From the NCBI GenBank assembly GCA_047967505.1, contig CM106540.1: 64,000 bases of DNA; one strand, given 5' to 3'. Position numbers and translations under genes: made by a program. The notes below the pieces were generated by a model. That model saw nothing but the letters and a program-made list of their open reading frames with translations, was not told the DNA's origin and did no database searches. This document shows positions 10,956 to 24,467 of the stretch, one piece after another. The stretch is from Dipteris shenzhenensis (lineage: Eukaryota > Polypodiophyta > Polypodiopsida > Gleicheniales). The stretch's first letter is position 1; each line of letters begins with the position of its first letter.

Positions 10956-12111
10956 TTTCAAATGCGAGTTTTCCAAATATTATAAAGGGGAAAACTTTAT
11001 AATATAAAGAAAAATCAAATGCCCACTTCCCTGATATTTGATCGATGGTTTTTTATTTTTTCTTCGAAAGCATCACACTTTTTTGCTTGTGAGGAATCTT
11101 GACTTTATGCACCAATCTGTCGAGCTTGAATTTTGCTCATGCTCTAGATCTTTGATCCCTTTTGATTTGAAATTTGGCAAGGCTAAAAAGATTACGACTC
11201 CTTGGGACCTTGGAAAGAAGAAGGACCTTAGGGAAGAAAGGGGTGAAGAGGAAATAGAGGGGTTAAAAGGCAGTGATGAGGTGACTTTTCCAAAGGTTTT
11301 TAAAAAAACCTTAAGATTATGTGGCCTCTATCTCTCGTATGCTCTCTATGTATGTCCCAATTGCAGCCATCTCTTCCTGCACAGTTGTGCAAGAGCTTGT
11401 CTCTATGGCCGATAACTAACAGCAACACAATCGCTCGTAGCAGCTGCTACTGTAGGGCTTTTCACAAAACTCTCTTTGCTAGACTGCTACCTCTTTTGGT
11501 GAATCTTGGTGGACATGGCCTTGGCTTTGGTGATTAGATACTACGTTCTTCACCCTGTGGCAACAAGGGCCAGAAGTGCAGTCTAGGACAACAACTATGA
11601 GAGCATTGTGTGTGTAGAGTAGCGACAAAGCTCCACTTGTAATATCTTGAGCCTGAAAGATGGTATGATGAATCTTAAGGGATGAGGATAGCCAAAATCC
11701 TCTCTAGAAAAGATCCAATCATACTTGCAAAATCAGGATCTAGAGAGAGAAAGACTAAATATAGAGAGAGAAAGACTAAATGCCTACACTTTCGGAGGTC
11801 CCTCAACTTTGTGTAGAGACCCAAAAAGTCCCTCCACTTTGTGTAGAGACCCAAAAAGTCCCCCTCAAAAGTGGAGGGACTCTTGTCCAAAAGGTCTCCC
11901 ACAAAAGAGGTCCCACCATGGAGGTACCTACGGATTGTGTAGAGACCAACATGTATAAATATCTCTCAATGGAATGAAGCTCCCACTCTTTGGGGTTCAG
12001 TGTTCAAGCTCACTATTGTGTTCATGCAATTGATCTCCATTGCGTCCATGCTCTCTTACACTATCGTGTTCTAGCATGCCCTTACCCTTGCACTCTCTAC
12101 CCTTGCACTCG
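10956..12111. other. no gene recognised; possible LTR region of the gypsy element
   Basis: The sequence upstream of the gypsy gag contains the short tandem repeats at 11741-11862 and a TATA-like TATAAATA near 11955 on the plus strand. No pair of LTRs can be matched inside the window. The frame at 11038-11415 has no recognisable domain. Confidence 0.4.
11741..11862. repeat. two adjacent short tandem repeats (20 bp and 30 bp)
   Basis: A 20-bp unit ending AGAGAGAAAGACTAAAT occurs twice at 11741-11780. A 30-bp unit containing GTGTAGAGACCCAAAAAGTC occurs twice at about 11803-11862, with a partial third copy near 11936. Confidence 0.85.
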
Positions 12112-12172
12112 CTCCTCCTCCTCCTCCTCCTCCTCCTCCTCCTCCCTCCTCCTCCTCCTCCTGCTCCTCCTC
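12112..12172. repeat. (CTC)n microsatellite
   Basis: A nearly pure CTC/TCC triplet run within a wider pyrimidine-rich stretch to about 12250. Reading frames across it (poly-Ser, poly-Leu or poly-Pro) are by-products of the repeat. Confidence 0.9.
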
Positions 12173-12299
12173 TTTCTCCTCCCTCTCCCTCCCTCCTCCT
12201 CCACTCTCCTCCCTCTTCCTTCTCCTTCCTTGTCCCTCCTCCTCAACCCTTACCCCTCGAATCCGTGAAGGAGACTAGCTCTCCACTCCTCAACCTTGG

Positions 12300-13740
12300 A
12301 CTCCTCCTAAACCTTGCAACCCCCTCTGAACCCTGGAACTCCTAGTTAGTTCTCTCAACCTTGTCCCCCCTTCGAACCCCGAAATCCCCTTCTAAACCCT
12401 TGAACTCCCGTGGAGGCGAGAGCCTCCATCAATCGTTATAATCAAGCCCTCTTTCTCATTCACGCGCACATGAGATCTACTTTACATGCTTTAGCCTACA
12501 CCTCTCACTGGAACACAACCCGAGGACCTCACTTGTGAACACCTATGCTACAACGAGCAATGACACGACTGTAGGTGACCAACACCCTCGGAACCTACAC
12601 TTGGGTAAAATAGAGACAACATATTTTAAAGGAATTAATAACTGCCTGGAGGTTGTGAAGCTAGCATCCATCTCTCTTTGGCTCATTCAATAATTCTTCA
12701 GCCCAAACGGCTGCCAATTTCTTGTTGTCCTAAATGGCTTGTTGCATACTAGTTCTCAGCTTAGCACAGCAACTGTCCTCTCCTTCTTGGATGCTCCTAC
12801 AGGGATGTGGATTGTAGATTTTCCTATGGGCAAGATACTATGTTTGGTAGTATTGTTTAGCACGTCATGGATGCTTGTTCTAGGTGGTAGCTTCTCCTCT
12901 TTTTGCAATGCATCTGATGAGTTCTCGCTCCCATCTCTTGAATGAGATGATCCATTGTGCAATGTCTTTTTGCTCTTTGCATTTGCTGGCCCTTCAGAGG
13001 CTTTCTTAGTATAAGCTTTGAGAACCAATTCTGCACTTTGGTTGCCGCCGATGTGGCAAGGTCTCTAGAGAGGTCTTTTGGTTAGGTTGGGGCATCGCTC
13101 GTAGATTAGTTCTGATACAAGTGTTGCACTTCTTGTCAAAGAGAGCTTTTGCATTCAAATCCATCTAGCCCATGATCTCTAGCAAACTCCCGTATGTGAA
13201 CTCTCTCCCCAGAATTCCTTCTCCCTTCTATCTTTCCATGTGGAGTCCTCTCTCTAGAAAGCTCCCCGATGCCCAGTGCATGCCATGTGGACTCTTTTTT
13301 ATGCCAAGTTTCCATTTAATGGACCTTAACCTCCCATCTTGGCATTCCTAGACATTAGTTTGTGTGTCGACCAATGCACTGTCAAGCCCTCTTGGTCTCC
13401 CACCTGACCATAACCAAGCCTCAGGCTTACGCGATTATGGCTGACATAACACTTTTCTCCTTGGGATTTCTCCTTCATATTGTCACCTAAGCATATAGCA
13501 GTCTTGCTACACAACTCAAACAATGAAGGTTTCACGGCAAATAGGTGGTCATAGAGTTTGGAGTCCCAACTCTCACAGCCCTATAAGGAAGCATGGCAAG
13601 AGTTGTGCATCGCTCATTCTTTTGTGTAGCTCGCACCATGAATTTAGGGGCTTACTCTGAGCAATGAATGTAGTCATTGTATAATTGGTTAATAAGGCTC
13701 CCATTGGGACCATTGGGTGTAAACCCCACTATGAATGATC
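12300..13740 (-). other. decayed gypsy internal region
   Basis: A minus-strand frame at 13028-12756 (TSIHDVLNNTTKHSILPIGK ...) and short frames near 13326-13535 lie downstream of the gag at 14793-13745. Their spacing suits the gag-to-protease part of that element, but no protease motif is readable. Confidence 0.35.
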
Positions 13741-13744
13741 TTCT

Positions 13745-14793
13745 TTAGTTGTCCCAATTGATTTTCTCCTTGGGATTTAGAGCCCTATACCACTGACCTA
13801 CCTTGCTATTGAAGCTCAGTCCAAAGGTGTTGACATTGTCCAAGTCTTCAATGTTTCCAAAGGTTTTGCAGATTTGCTCAAATCTTTCCACATGGGACAC
13901 TGGGTCTCCTTCACCCAAGAATTTGGTGATGAGTTTGTAGATCGTGGCCAGTTTACTCCTAGAGGAGATGGTATCCCTTCTTGGTGGTGTGGCCCCACTT
14001 CCTAGTGCTTGCATTAGGATCCTAATGGCTTCATCAGTAAGCACTATTTGTGGCCTAGGAGGATTTACTGGTGGGGAGGGCATTGTTTCACAAATGGGCT
14101 ACATTAGAGGTGGATTGTAAAAGGCCGGGGGTTGAACAAAGGTGGGATTAGTGGTTCCTAGCCCACGAGGACTTGGGACTAGCATTCAAGGTGGGCTTGG
14201 TAGTAACGGATGCCTTGGTGGTGGCATGGGCATCGGCACACTTAAATTGAGCATAGGTCTATAGGGAGTAGTTGCTGGATAGGGAGTACCAGCCAAGCCA
14301 CTTTCCCAAGCTCGATACAATGAGGGTCAAGATGTCAATGCCAATCCTCCCTAGGTTCAGTCTGCTCACCCATTTGTGCCATAAGATTTTGTGGTCAATA
14401 ACCACTTGGCATCGTTGGATTGATGATGTCATTGAATGAGGGTCCTCGCTTGTTGAAGTGCACATGTGATGCCATAGCACTCACTGGTATGGTGGGTGTC
14501 AAGGCACTTTGCACCACTTCTCGATAGTCAATGATGGTGGGCCTTGTGGCTCGAGTGGCACTCTAGTCTACCTTGCAAATGGGTTACTATATCGGGGTCA
14601 GACTGCCCAAACCTTCCCATCATGTTGCAAATGGGTTACCATATCCAAGTTAGACTGCCCAAACCTTCCCATCATGTTTGAGCCATGAGGCCATTGTAGA
14701 AGGAGTGGGGGAATGGGGTCGAATAGAACTAGAATCGGGGGCCATACGGGCCTTGAGATTTGGGATATCACCCATTTCTCCATCGAAGCTCAT
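13745..14793 (-). pseudogene. second gypsy gag remnant
   Basis: A minus-strand ATG at 14791-14793 opens MSFDGEMGDIPNLKARM. After several stops and shifts, the retrotrans_gag core reads KFLGEGDPVSHVERFEQICK and NTFGLSFNSKVGQWYRALNP near 13930-13760. The knuckle is not readable. It is unrelated in sequence to the gag at 9937-10955, so the window has at least two gypsy families on this strand. Confidence 0.7.
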
Positions 14794-14799
14794 GGAATC

Positions 14800-16320
14800 C
14801 TTTGAGCTTAAGTTATCAACTTGGGGGAGTCTTGGGGTGGCCCATGTATGGAGTGTGAGCTCAGGGTTGAATTCTTAGATTGAACGACTGCTAAAGTGAG
14901 CACTTGGTCGGATAAAATGTTATTGGACGTGCTATGCTCTAGTTCATGTTCAGATACAAGCACCCTACCAAACCTCAGGTGCATGTAAGTAGGTAAGGGA
15001 AGGTGGACACCTTGCTATCTACCTTAGTTCAGGTTAGTAGTGGTTTACTGATATAGTCAACTAGCTAACCCAATATGTGCAAGCTTAATAACCTGGTGTA
15101 TGCTAGATTACTAACTCAGCGTGTGCTGCATTATAATGCAACCTGCACTGGGTTAACGTTAATGCAACAAGTTGCCCTTTTTGGCAATTTTAAAGGTCCA
15201 GATGGAAATTTTCAATGTTTTGGCCTGATTTGAAAGTAATATGAATTCAGAGCCTTTAAAAAATGGCCACCTTTATAGTTTTTCCCTCAATTCATTCAAT
15301 TGACACTTTTACCGGTTTATCAACTTTTGGAGTTTTAGTTCAATCATTCAAGATTCTGAGCATAATGGATCACTTAATGATTAAAATGAGACAATTTTGT
15401 TCAATTTTCACCCTTGCAATGATGACCATCGAACCCAATGTGCGCTGGGTTAAGGCCAATACAACGTGTGCTCCACTACAATTAATGCAACATGTGGTGG
15501 GATGCTAACACAGCATACATTAGGTTAATAAGCCCATGTGCACTGGGTTAAGGGTTGACCCCTATTTTGGATTAGATTTGGTGCGTTAATTATGCTAGCT
15601 GGCAGATCTTGTCAGGTGTCAATTAGCGTCGGAGTGCTAGTTGTTGTCGCTAACCCAACATGGTCAACTGCTATCCCAACATGGTCAAAGGCTAATGCAA
15701 TGTGCCAGGTAACATAGGTGTGCACTAGGTTTATAATGTAGCGTACACTAGGCTAGGATTAACCTACCATGTCTCTCCGAGACTTTGTTGCCGATGCAAA
15801 TTTCAACATTTTGAGAGCTTCTACGGCTTCTGTGTAGTGTTTAGAGTGCTTAAGGAGTACTTTTTTACTTACACTACTTACTTACAAACATCAAGCAATG
15901 AGAAAGAACAAACAACAACAAAAAACAAACCAAGTTTAGAGCAAAATAGACAAAAGAGGACTGTTTGTCATTTCCAAGACCTTGAAACACACACCCAATC
16001 ATCACTTTTCAAGTTTTTTGAAGGATGGGACTGCATACAACGTTTAGCAATGATTTCCTCTAATATTTCCTAGATTCAAACCTAAAAAAGCATAAAAAAC
16101 TAACCTAAAATGACCTCCTACCTTCTTCTCACTCACTTTCCTCCTTTTCGTAGCTCATTCCTCTCTTAACACACCAAAACCAAATAGTTTTCAACTAGCT
16201 ACTAAGTGTTGGGCAAATGAAACACAAATATGAGCAAAAAAGCAAGCAAAAAATGAACTCAACTCATCCCACTAACTCACACATGCACCATGCACACAAA
16301 CGTGGACACGCACACATGTA
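14800..16320. other. no gene; loosely repeated intergenic DNA
   Basis: From about 15050 to 15760 a degenerate motif resembling AACCCAGCATGTGC / GCACTGGGTTAA recurs many times in both orientations without a fixed period. No coding frame is recognised. Confidence 0.5.
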
Positions 16321-16406
16321 TGCATGTGGACGTGCACACACACACACACATGCACGCACGTGCACGCACATGCACACATGTACACATACACATGCACACA
16401 CACATT

Positions 16407-16456
<50 letters not shown>
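16320..16456. repeat. (CA)n microsatellite
   Basis: Interrupted CA/TGCA repeats pass into a pure CA run of about 48 bases at 16408-16456. A short second CA run is at 16681-16701. Frames of alternating His-Thr or Cys-Val are artefacts of it. Confidence 0.95.
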
Positions 16457-16460
<4 letters not shown>

Positions 16461-16939
16461 GCATGCACACACTCACACCTATAGAGTAGGGGGTTGCAGC
16501 ACTAGATAGCAAAGAAGAGGGCAACAAAAGTTTGTAGACTAGAGTAATTGAGGCGAGAAAAGGAACATAAGAGATGGAGTTGATGAAATAGAGCTACATG
16601 TAGGAAGGTAGATGCTTCACGAGTGTTTGATTTAAAACAAAGGAGTTGCGCACAGGAAGGTAAATGCTCCAAGAGTGTTGTACACACACACACACACACA
16701 AACTCACACTCTTTGCTGTGAATATGTATGAGTTTCTTTGATTGAAATTTCATTCTTCAATATTCATAACAACAGTTTATTACATTGAAACAAAAAAAGG
16801 ACAATAGCATAAGATGGACTTTTACCCTACGATGATAGAAATTTAGGAAAGGTTTTTTACAAAAAGAAAAGGAGAAGAAAGAGGGGAATGAATTACCAAA
16901 AGGACTTAAAGCACCGATTAAGGTGCCAAAATGAGTCCC

Positions 16940-17700
16940 TTCCCCCCCCCAAAGAATGAAACTTCTATTAATGGTTGAAAAAACCACCATAAATCTGAAA
17001 GGCGTTGATCATTGGAAAGAGAAACAAGTCATTGTCAAATAAACTAGCTTGTTTCTAGAGAGCTCAGCTCACTCCCTAAAAATCTCTTGAATAGGGGCTA
17101 ACAACCAAGGTGGAGGTCTATATAATTAGTGAATCCTTTGCTCTATAAACACATAAAAAATGCCTACAGGCCAAGCCTTGTTGAAATGTTCTTGCTTTTT
17201 GACAATTGCCATAGATCCTGAGGTCCCATGCTCCCAAGTGGCACACTGGGTATAAATGTTACCTTGCCAGATGGCTATAGGGGGAACCAAATGGCTTCCA
17301 TCACTAGACTACAGTGGCTAGACCAGATGTTCTAGTAGTGATGCTAGACACCATCTCCCAGATATGATCCTTTGGCAAAGGCAAGGCATGTGGCTTGGAA
17401 GGAGGCATCACATCCTATGGCTCTATCATGAATGCCCATCGGCCCTAAATATTATATGTTGGAGAAGTTGGATCAATGGAGAAGGCATGATGCACTCCAG
17501 CAACCATGCGAGTGTGCCCTAATTGAAGTCTTGTTGCGTCCTCTATGTCCTGGCCAACAATCTAAAGGTCAACGAAATCCTTGGCATTGCTGGACATCCC
17601 CATAAATAGTGTGGAATTGTCTCCAAAACCATGTCTACACAACAGCAGCAACTCCCGTCTGCATTTCCTATACGAAGGACTTATACTCCACCAATTTTAA
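16940..17700 (-). pseudogene. old LINE-A 3' end
   Basis: This stretch aligns by eye with 36980-37700. Shared blocks include CTTCTATTAATG, CAGGCCAAGCCTTG and TGCCAGATGGC in the same order and spacing. It is therefore a badly decayed copy of the C-terminal and 3' untranslated part of LINE-A on the minus strand. No frame survives. Confidence 0.65.
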
Positions 17701-20700
17701 GCAGAGGTAATTTATCATAAACATTCTCAATAACCTGAACATGTTCCTTAGCGTGCTTGCTAGTTTCTTCAAGAAACATCTTATTAATGATTAAATCAAT
17801 AGTTTGGGTGGCACCTGGCATAGCCACAATACTTTTAAAAACCACTATAGTACAAATTTTCTTAATTAGCTATTCCTTTTGCAACTAGCAATATCTCAGC
17901 TACGTGGATGAAACTAGATGTTCTTGTTGTGCTTGACTGGCATACACAACATTGTGAATATATATATATATATGACATTGAAGTTCCTTGAGTGGAGACC
18001 TCTACCCACCTTGGCTTTCTGAGACTATTTGCTCCAAAGACATATCTTGCTTAGAAATGACTCGTGCTTTTGTTCTGATCCTATGCAATTCTTTTTGCAA
18101 CTCTTGATTTTGCTACAATAGACAAATTCTCCTCCTCCCTTTTGTACAATTCAAAGGTTCTATTGTGAAGATGTATCCATTTGACCTTCACCTGCTGCCA
18201 CAAATCTTGCATGTAAAGGCAACTTAGCTTTCATCTCAGATAATTGAACATCACTAAGAAAACAACTGGCCATTGATGTAGCATCATCACCTTCAATCAT
18301 GTTTGGAGTGCAACCACCCTTGGCAACACATGGTTCTTAATTACCAAAGGAGAATCATAGGAAATCAAATTCTGCAATTGGTTGAAATTTTAATTTTTCG
18401 TTGCAAAAAACCAACTGGTAATTTGAGTTTCCATATCCATTCTCTGCCGTAATCTTTTGTTTAATTGGGAAGCATAGTCTTCTACTTTCACAATCTATAA
18501 CTCTTGCACCTTACTTGATGGTCTTACACCATAGTCTCCATAGACTGCAACATGAGAGTTTTCTATTCAAGTAATTGCTAGTACTGCTTTTGTTGCGGCA
18601 GGAGATTCTATGAATTGATAGATCATGTTGATCTTTTCAATCCTTGCATCTCCTAGTTATGATGCTGAATAATATTCTCCTTTTTCTTTTGCTTGGCAAT
18701 AAACTTTCCAAGCTATTTGAGTGCTGTAGTACCATGAACTACTAAGACTTCAACCTCATCCTCTAAAGTAATAATTTTGATTCTAGAATTGGTTGACTTC
18801 TAGCTACAGGAGCTTAGTTTATTAAATTTCCGCATGTGGCTCCTCAATTGGTAGATCTTATAGATTAGCACCTCTGTTATGACCACAGGATTAGAGATTT
18901 CTACCCTAGGAGCTTATTGATCTAGTATTTGTCCCCACTATGTTTAGATCCAGAATGTTTGAGCCTAGGGGATTTCTCATTTTGAGTTTATACTCTTCTT
19001 GGGTGGAGTGTTTTTTGGTGGATCTCTTGCTACTATTGACAAAATCCCTATACTCTTCCTATATTTCTTTTCTAAAAGAGAAAATAGGGTATCTAAATTG
19101 AAGTAACCACAATTCTTTAAGTTTTCTTGCCTGAAGGTTGAGACATCAAAGAAGGCTAGGGCAGGAGAAGGAAATGGTACCAAGGGATTAGTATAAACAA
19201 GGCACTGGCTAAGGAAAATGGGACTTTGCTCCACCACAGCTAGGGTGGTGTCAGGGGAACTCAACTAGAGAAAAAAGACTCCTTTAATTAAATGGTGGCC
19301 TCCAGAATGTGGTCTATCTAGTACTAAGCTTGTGTGGATCCAATCCTGCACTTGGCGATTTGTGGGTGTGAGTCCAACAATCTTGCCCACCCACCAAGTC
19401 TCTGTATTATAGTGGCTATATTGTATTCTTCACCTATTGTTCATCCTCTAGAGAAAGAAGAACCTTAATGGATGAAGGAGTCAAGGGAGCTACCATGAGA
19501 TCCACTCTTGTCACCACCAAGGTTCTCTCTAGAGAAAGAAGAACCTTAATGGATGAAGGAGTCGAGGGAGCTACCATACTCTTGTCACCACCAAGGTTCT
19601 CTCTTCAGAGAGCTAGAAACAAAAGTGTTGTGTGATGGTGGGTGGGCCACGAACTAGGAGAAAAACCACCAAACAAGTTGTTCAAAGCTCAAATACAAGC
19701 AGAGACACCACTAGGCAATTGTGACACAAGAGATGACCTAGAACAAAGGCCAACACCTAGGTGACATATTGGTAGCACACAGAGTCGCAAATCATTAAGG
19801 GGCGGTGCCAAAAAACCAAAAGCTACCTCGGCAGAGTGGGGTGGACAGGCGGGGAAGGAGAATAAAGAAAGAGGGGAGTGATGGAGTCAGAGAGAGAGCA
19901 AAAGGGTGGATGTAGGAGTAGCATAAGCTTAGGTGAGAGCATTACTACTTGATCATCTGATTTGCCTCTGCCAAAATGAGTCCCTAACCTAACGGTTGGG
20001 AGAAACTAAACTAAGGGTTAGAAGATTGCAAAAGACCTCTATATAAGTAAGACTAGAAAGTTGGGGAGGATATTTTTTCAGTGGAGAGGAGAAGAGCTGC
20101 ATGAGAGCAAGCATGCAAGTCAGGCTACAATCTCTAAGCAGCAAAACTGCTACGATTAATTAACATTGTTTTTTTGTAATGCTGCTTTGCGAAATCCTCT
20201 TGATGCCGTAGTGAGGATATCTTTTATACATTGAGATGTGATGAACAATTGGTATTAGTATAAGATGTGTGACATCATAGTCATCTTCTAAAATTTCTAT
20301 CATAAAATGATCTATATGGTATGCTTTTATGAAGAAATTTTCACATTTAACTGCCTTCTACATTGCTTTTTCAATGCCCCAATCAAGATCTCCTTTATAC
20401 TTTGAGTCACGATGAACAAATTGGCACTGTAGAATATGAGAAATGGGTTATACATGGTCTTCTTCTAAATTTATATCATAAAATGATGTATATGGTATGT
20501 TCTTTTGAAGCATGATTTATACACCCTACTTTGATGCTGCTTTTTTTATACGAGCTAGACAATATTTTTCTATAAAACATGAAATTTTGCTCTCTCCTTT
20601 GACACTTACTCTCCTTTGTCATTTCTATTTGGGTGATCCCTTAATGTTTTGCATATTCTTCTTCTAGAGTTTCGGTCACCTACACAATATGATTCTTTAA

Positions 20701-23400
20701 AGCATGTTTATACACTCTAAGATCCATCATCACAAAGAGATCTAGAATGTGGTATGTTTCTATTGAACCTCTGTTTACACTATCTCCTTTCATGTTTCTC
20801 ACACAAGAGGATGGTATATTTTGATTAGTTACCTTTTTCCATGAACGATTCCTTGTATGCTTCCATTATGTTGAAATACTTGGTAGGTTGTGTTGCTAAT
20901 AAATCTCCATTACTAGTGGAAAATGTACAATGGATTATGCAGAACGATATAAGATATATTATGAGATATAAAGTTGTAGAAACATGATGATTTTCAGGTT
21001 ATAGGAAAGCTTTGATCCAGCAAAGAAATGTATGAATGAATGTTTTTAAATTAAGTTTTATTTGAACTGATAAAGACCCCTTCACTCCCCTATCATTAGT
21101 AGGATTACATGTATGAACCATGATGCATTAAGACAGAGATAGAGAGGATATGGGTTGCTTCCAATGAATAGAACCACTTTGAAAAAGAGCTTCTAGCACA
21201 TCTCTGTTATACGTTTGTTACATCATAATTTACACTTGAAGTTTTATGCAACAGTATGATGTAGAAAAAGTTAAGTTTTTGGTTTATATATTTTTTATTT
21301 TTTTCATATCTCTAGTTGGGGAAGGGGACAAATCTGTGGTAAAGCCTTTCTACTCCATGATATGAAATAAAAGTTTGAACTTTGCTCTATGCGGGATGGT
21401 GATAGGTGAGCTAGTTTGCTTCCAAGCTTGAAATATGGATGAGTAATTCTAGGATGCTTCAGAGATACTTTTTGAACCTCACAAGTCAATTTATATATAT
21501 ATATATGTTTTTTGTTATGAACCATAAATGGAACATAGCATATCTTTGGAAAGCATTAAAGAGAGCAATATTTTGCTATAATTACTAATTATGGAACAAC
21601 ATTTGATCCTCCAGATGATACGAATACTTGGTAAAGAAAGAGGAAGGACTTATGGAATTCTAACATTTTTTTTTGCATTCTAATGAGCACTTGAGTACTT
21701 CCAATATAAATATATATCACTAGTTTGGTAGCATAACAGGACATAAAAGCGTCCTTTTAATGTTATGGGGAAAAAAATCACAACTTGATGTGGATGTGTT
21801 TTTGACGATTCCCTCTCTTTAGGTTAAGGTAGACTCATATGACTATTTTTTAAATATAGAAGGAGCACAAAAAGACATTACTTGTGATTGCAAAATGCTC
21901 ACAAATGCATGGTAATACAATCTTTCACCAAGGTAGTACTCAAATTTGAAATTTTGTCTTGCACACTTGAAAATAAAAACGATTTCAATGATCTAGCATT
22001 TTTACAAAGTGTTTATAAGTATATCAAACATTTGAGAGTGATAAAAGTTTGTTTAAAAATAATTTTGGCAAGATTGATTTACCAATTAACAAGAGTGGTT
22101 AGCCTAGTTGTAAGTCGCATTTCATAAATAAGCATCTTTATATACTATACATAATAGCCACAAAGTGTCATATCTTAATAATACTAAAATACTATCATAG
22201 ATAAGAGTCACCACATCACAATAAAAGCAACTACTAAAAGAGGTTAAGTGCTCTTAATCTCATCACAATAAAGGCTACAACTAAAGGACACTAAGTGCTC
22301 TTAATCTCAGCAGCTATAAAAATAGGTTACGCTTTAAACCTTACTTTTATAGTTTTGAATTACCTGGTATAATGTGATTGTTTGGCATATAACTTTATTT
22401 TATTTGTATCACCCATTCATGATTATAGGCACTCAATAAGCATAATATAAACATTGAAGGTTCTTATGATATCACTTAACCCTTGTGTCTTATGAAACTA
22501 AGACAAATTGCAACATAATAAACAATCAAAATAAGGTTTGAATTTGGTGTTTTAAATGATATTAGGTCCCATAAAAACTCATGCTACTCCAGAATATCCT
22601 ATTGAGGACATATACAAAGTATGGTTGCGTTTGGAACTTGTTAAACGTGTCAAAGAGTGTGCTTGCTCTCAGCTTTCATTAAAATCACATATGAAGCCAT
22701 AGATCATAATTAAAATATGATTGTCTAGCTCTAAAGCAATCTAAACATATGTGTTCTAGTGGTCCTTAGACTCTAGGAGTTAAAAGCTCTCATTCTAATT
22801 AAGAAGTATGGCCATTTATCTAAAAACTGAGAAAACATTTTGAAATTTAGGTGTTAGGTAGTGACCTTAAAACCTTAGGTAGAACTCAAAGTAATAGGTG
22901 TGAGTTCCAATTCATAATAATTCCAAGTTTTTTCAGCACATAAGCTATCATGGCAAATAATCAAAAATCCAAAATATCTTATCAATGCCTAATAGAAATA
23001 TAAATAAAGAAATAAACAAAGATACATACATACATTTGAAGATTAGAATATGGAAGGTGGACTTGTATACTTTTTCCTTTTATAGTCAAGCCATGGCTAC
23101 ATTAAGATTAGAGGTGTTAAAAACTTGCCTTATTAAATGTGGGGTTTAGTTTTGCTTTGTGTGTGTGTATGTATTAAATAGATTGATATATGGTATTTGA
23201 TGCAAGAGGAGAAGAGTGCAAGCTTTTTTTTGGGGGGAGGGAGGGCGGGGGGACTAATTGTGTGCTAATCCACGTTGTATGTGCCCAAAGGTTGCACATT
23301 TCAATTTCAAATTGCATTTGGGTGTGCGTGTTTCGCTATGTTCGTAATGTTGTACTAGTTGATGCTGTGGGATGTTTTTGTTTCTTGATCATAAACCAAT
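17701..23400. other. AT-rich intergenic DNA, no gene recognised
   Basis: Apart from a short TA run at 17957-17972 and the tandem repeat at 19446-19602, I see only short unconvincing frames, for example at 18977-19264, 21304-21525 and 21888-22127. A G-rich tract lies near 23229-23250. Confidence 0.5.
19446..19602. repeat. 81-bp tandem duplication
   Basis: Copies start at 19446 and 19527 with CTCTAGAGAAAGAAGAACC. The second copy lacks about 7 bases (GAGATCC) and has one A-to-G change. There is no coding context. Confidence 0.85.
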
Positions 23401-23719
23401 AGGTTTCGATTGCCTGTCAACAAGCTTAGAGAGCCTGGCACGTTTACATTGCTAGGGAAAGACAAGAAGCTGCAGAGCGCTCATTACCACGTAGAGTCAG
23501 GGAGATTCTTGCCATTAGTCGAGGCGATTTGCTGAGGACTCGAGAGAGATTGGGAGCGATAAGGCTAGAGAATAAGACGTTTCATGTCGAGTGAAAGGAG
23601 CATTAACCTCCTATTTGGTAAAACCTTGAAGGGGAACCTTGGGAAGAGCCTAGTTTCACAAACGGTGTACTGAGAAAGCGGTTTTGAGAATAAATGCGGG
23701 AAACGAATATTCTCGAGTG

Positions 23720-23887
23720 ATGGGTAAGTGGTATTTACCGCCAATTGTTTATCTTGCCTTCTTTGTTGTTGCTCATTGCCTGGTCTCATCATCTCATATA
23801 TGTTCTGTCAAAGCTATAGATGATAAATTTTCGAGCTTCGAGAGAGATTTCATGAACAGCAACGGCCTGCCTTCTCAGATTTCATAA
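23720..23887 (+). CDS. possible 55-aa secreted peptide or upstream ORF
   Basis: A complete frame from ATG 23720-23722 to TAA 23885-23887. It starts MGKWYLPPIVYLAFFVVAHC, a signal-peptide-like N-terminus (charged start, hydrophobic core of about 15 residues, then SSSHIC), followed by an acidic, Ser/Asn-containing tail. It ends 175 bases before the start codon of the host gene at 24063. It could be a small secreted-peptide gene, an upstream ORF in the 5' untranslated region of that gene, or chance. I do not recognise the family. Confidence 0.3.
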   Translation: MGKWYLPPIVYLAFFVVAHCLVSSSHICSVKAIDDKFSSFERDFMNSNGLPSQIS

Positions 23888-24062
23888 GCCTTTGCAACAC
23901 TTCAAGATTTCTACAACAGAGAACGTCCTTGATATTCATCACAACCCACTCTTTTGCCTCGTCCCACTTCCTCCAGGCTAGCTAGTCCTTGCTAGGTCGT
24001 GGCTGTCCTTTTCTCATCCCATACTTTTGGCGTAAAAAACACCCCTTATATTTCGGAAGGCC

Positions 24063-24467
24063 ATGGAGGTTGTCAGTGCGAACAACGAAGTTGGCGCTGC
24101 TGAAGGGGTCGTAGGAGGAGGTGGTGAAGGAGGGAACGATGAATTGGGCGAGAAACTCAGAGATGATCACCCGGTTGTAGGAGGAGATGCTCTTGTGGAC
24201 GGAAAGGCGTTAGAAATAGTGCCTTCGGAGCAAAATATGGGGGAAGCCGGGGAGCATGAGAAGGGAAAGGAAAGCAAGGGTGGGTGGGAGGCGGTTCGAG
24301 AGTGGTTATGGACGTTGCCCAGGCGCAGGAATGTCATGTACGAAGAGATGGAGGATTGGCTGCAAACAAACAAGGACAAACTATCTAGGGAGATTGTCAC
24401 AATGCCTCGCGTTGATCTTTTCCGGTATCTAGTCTCGCAGCACAAGCTCATGAGGCGAACGGACCAG
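24063..24467 (+). CDS. host gene exon 1 (135 residues, module 1)
   Basis: It opens [20 protein letters not shown]. The folded part begins at W75 (24285) with [20 protein letters not shown] and ends with [18 protein letters not shown]. The donor is CAG|GTACTA at 24467/24468, on a codon boundary. Without splicing the frame runs on only to 24524. Confidence 0.75.

Noticed and set aside
11990-12345. Plus-strand frames with poly-Ser, poly-Leu or poly-Pro runs
   Set aside because: They are products of the (CTC)n repeat and flanking pyrimidine-rich DNA.
16264-16527. Several long frames on both strands of alternating His/Thr or Cys/Val
   Set aside because: They are translations of the (CA)n microsatellite.
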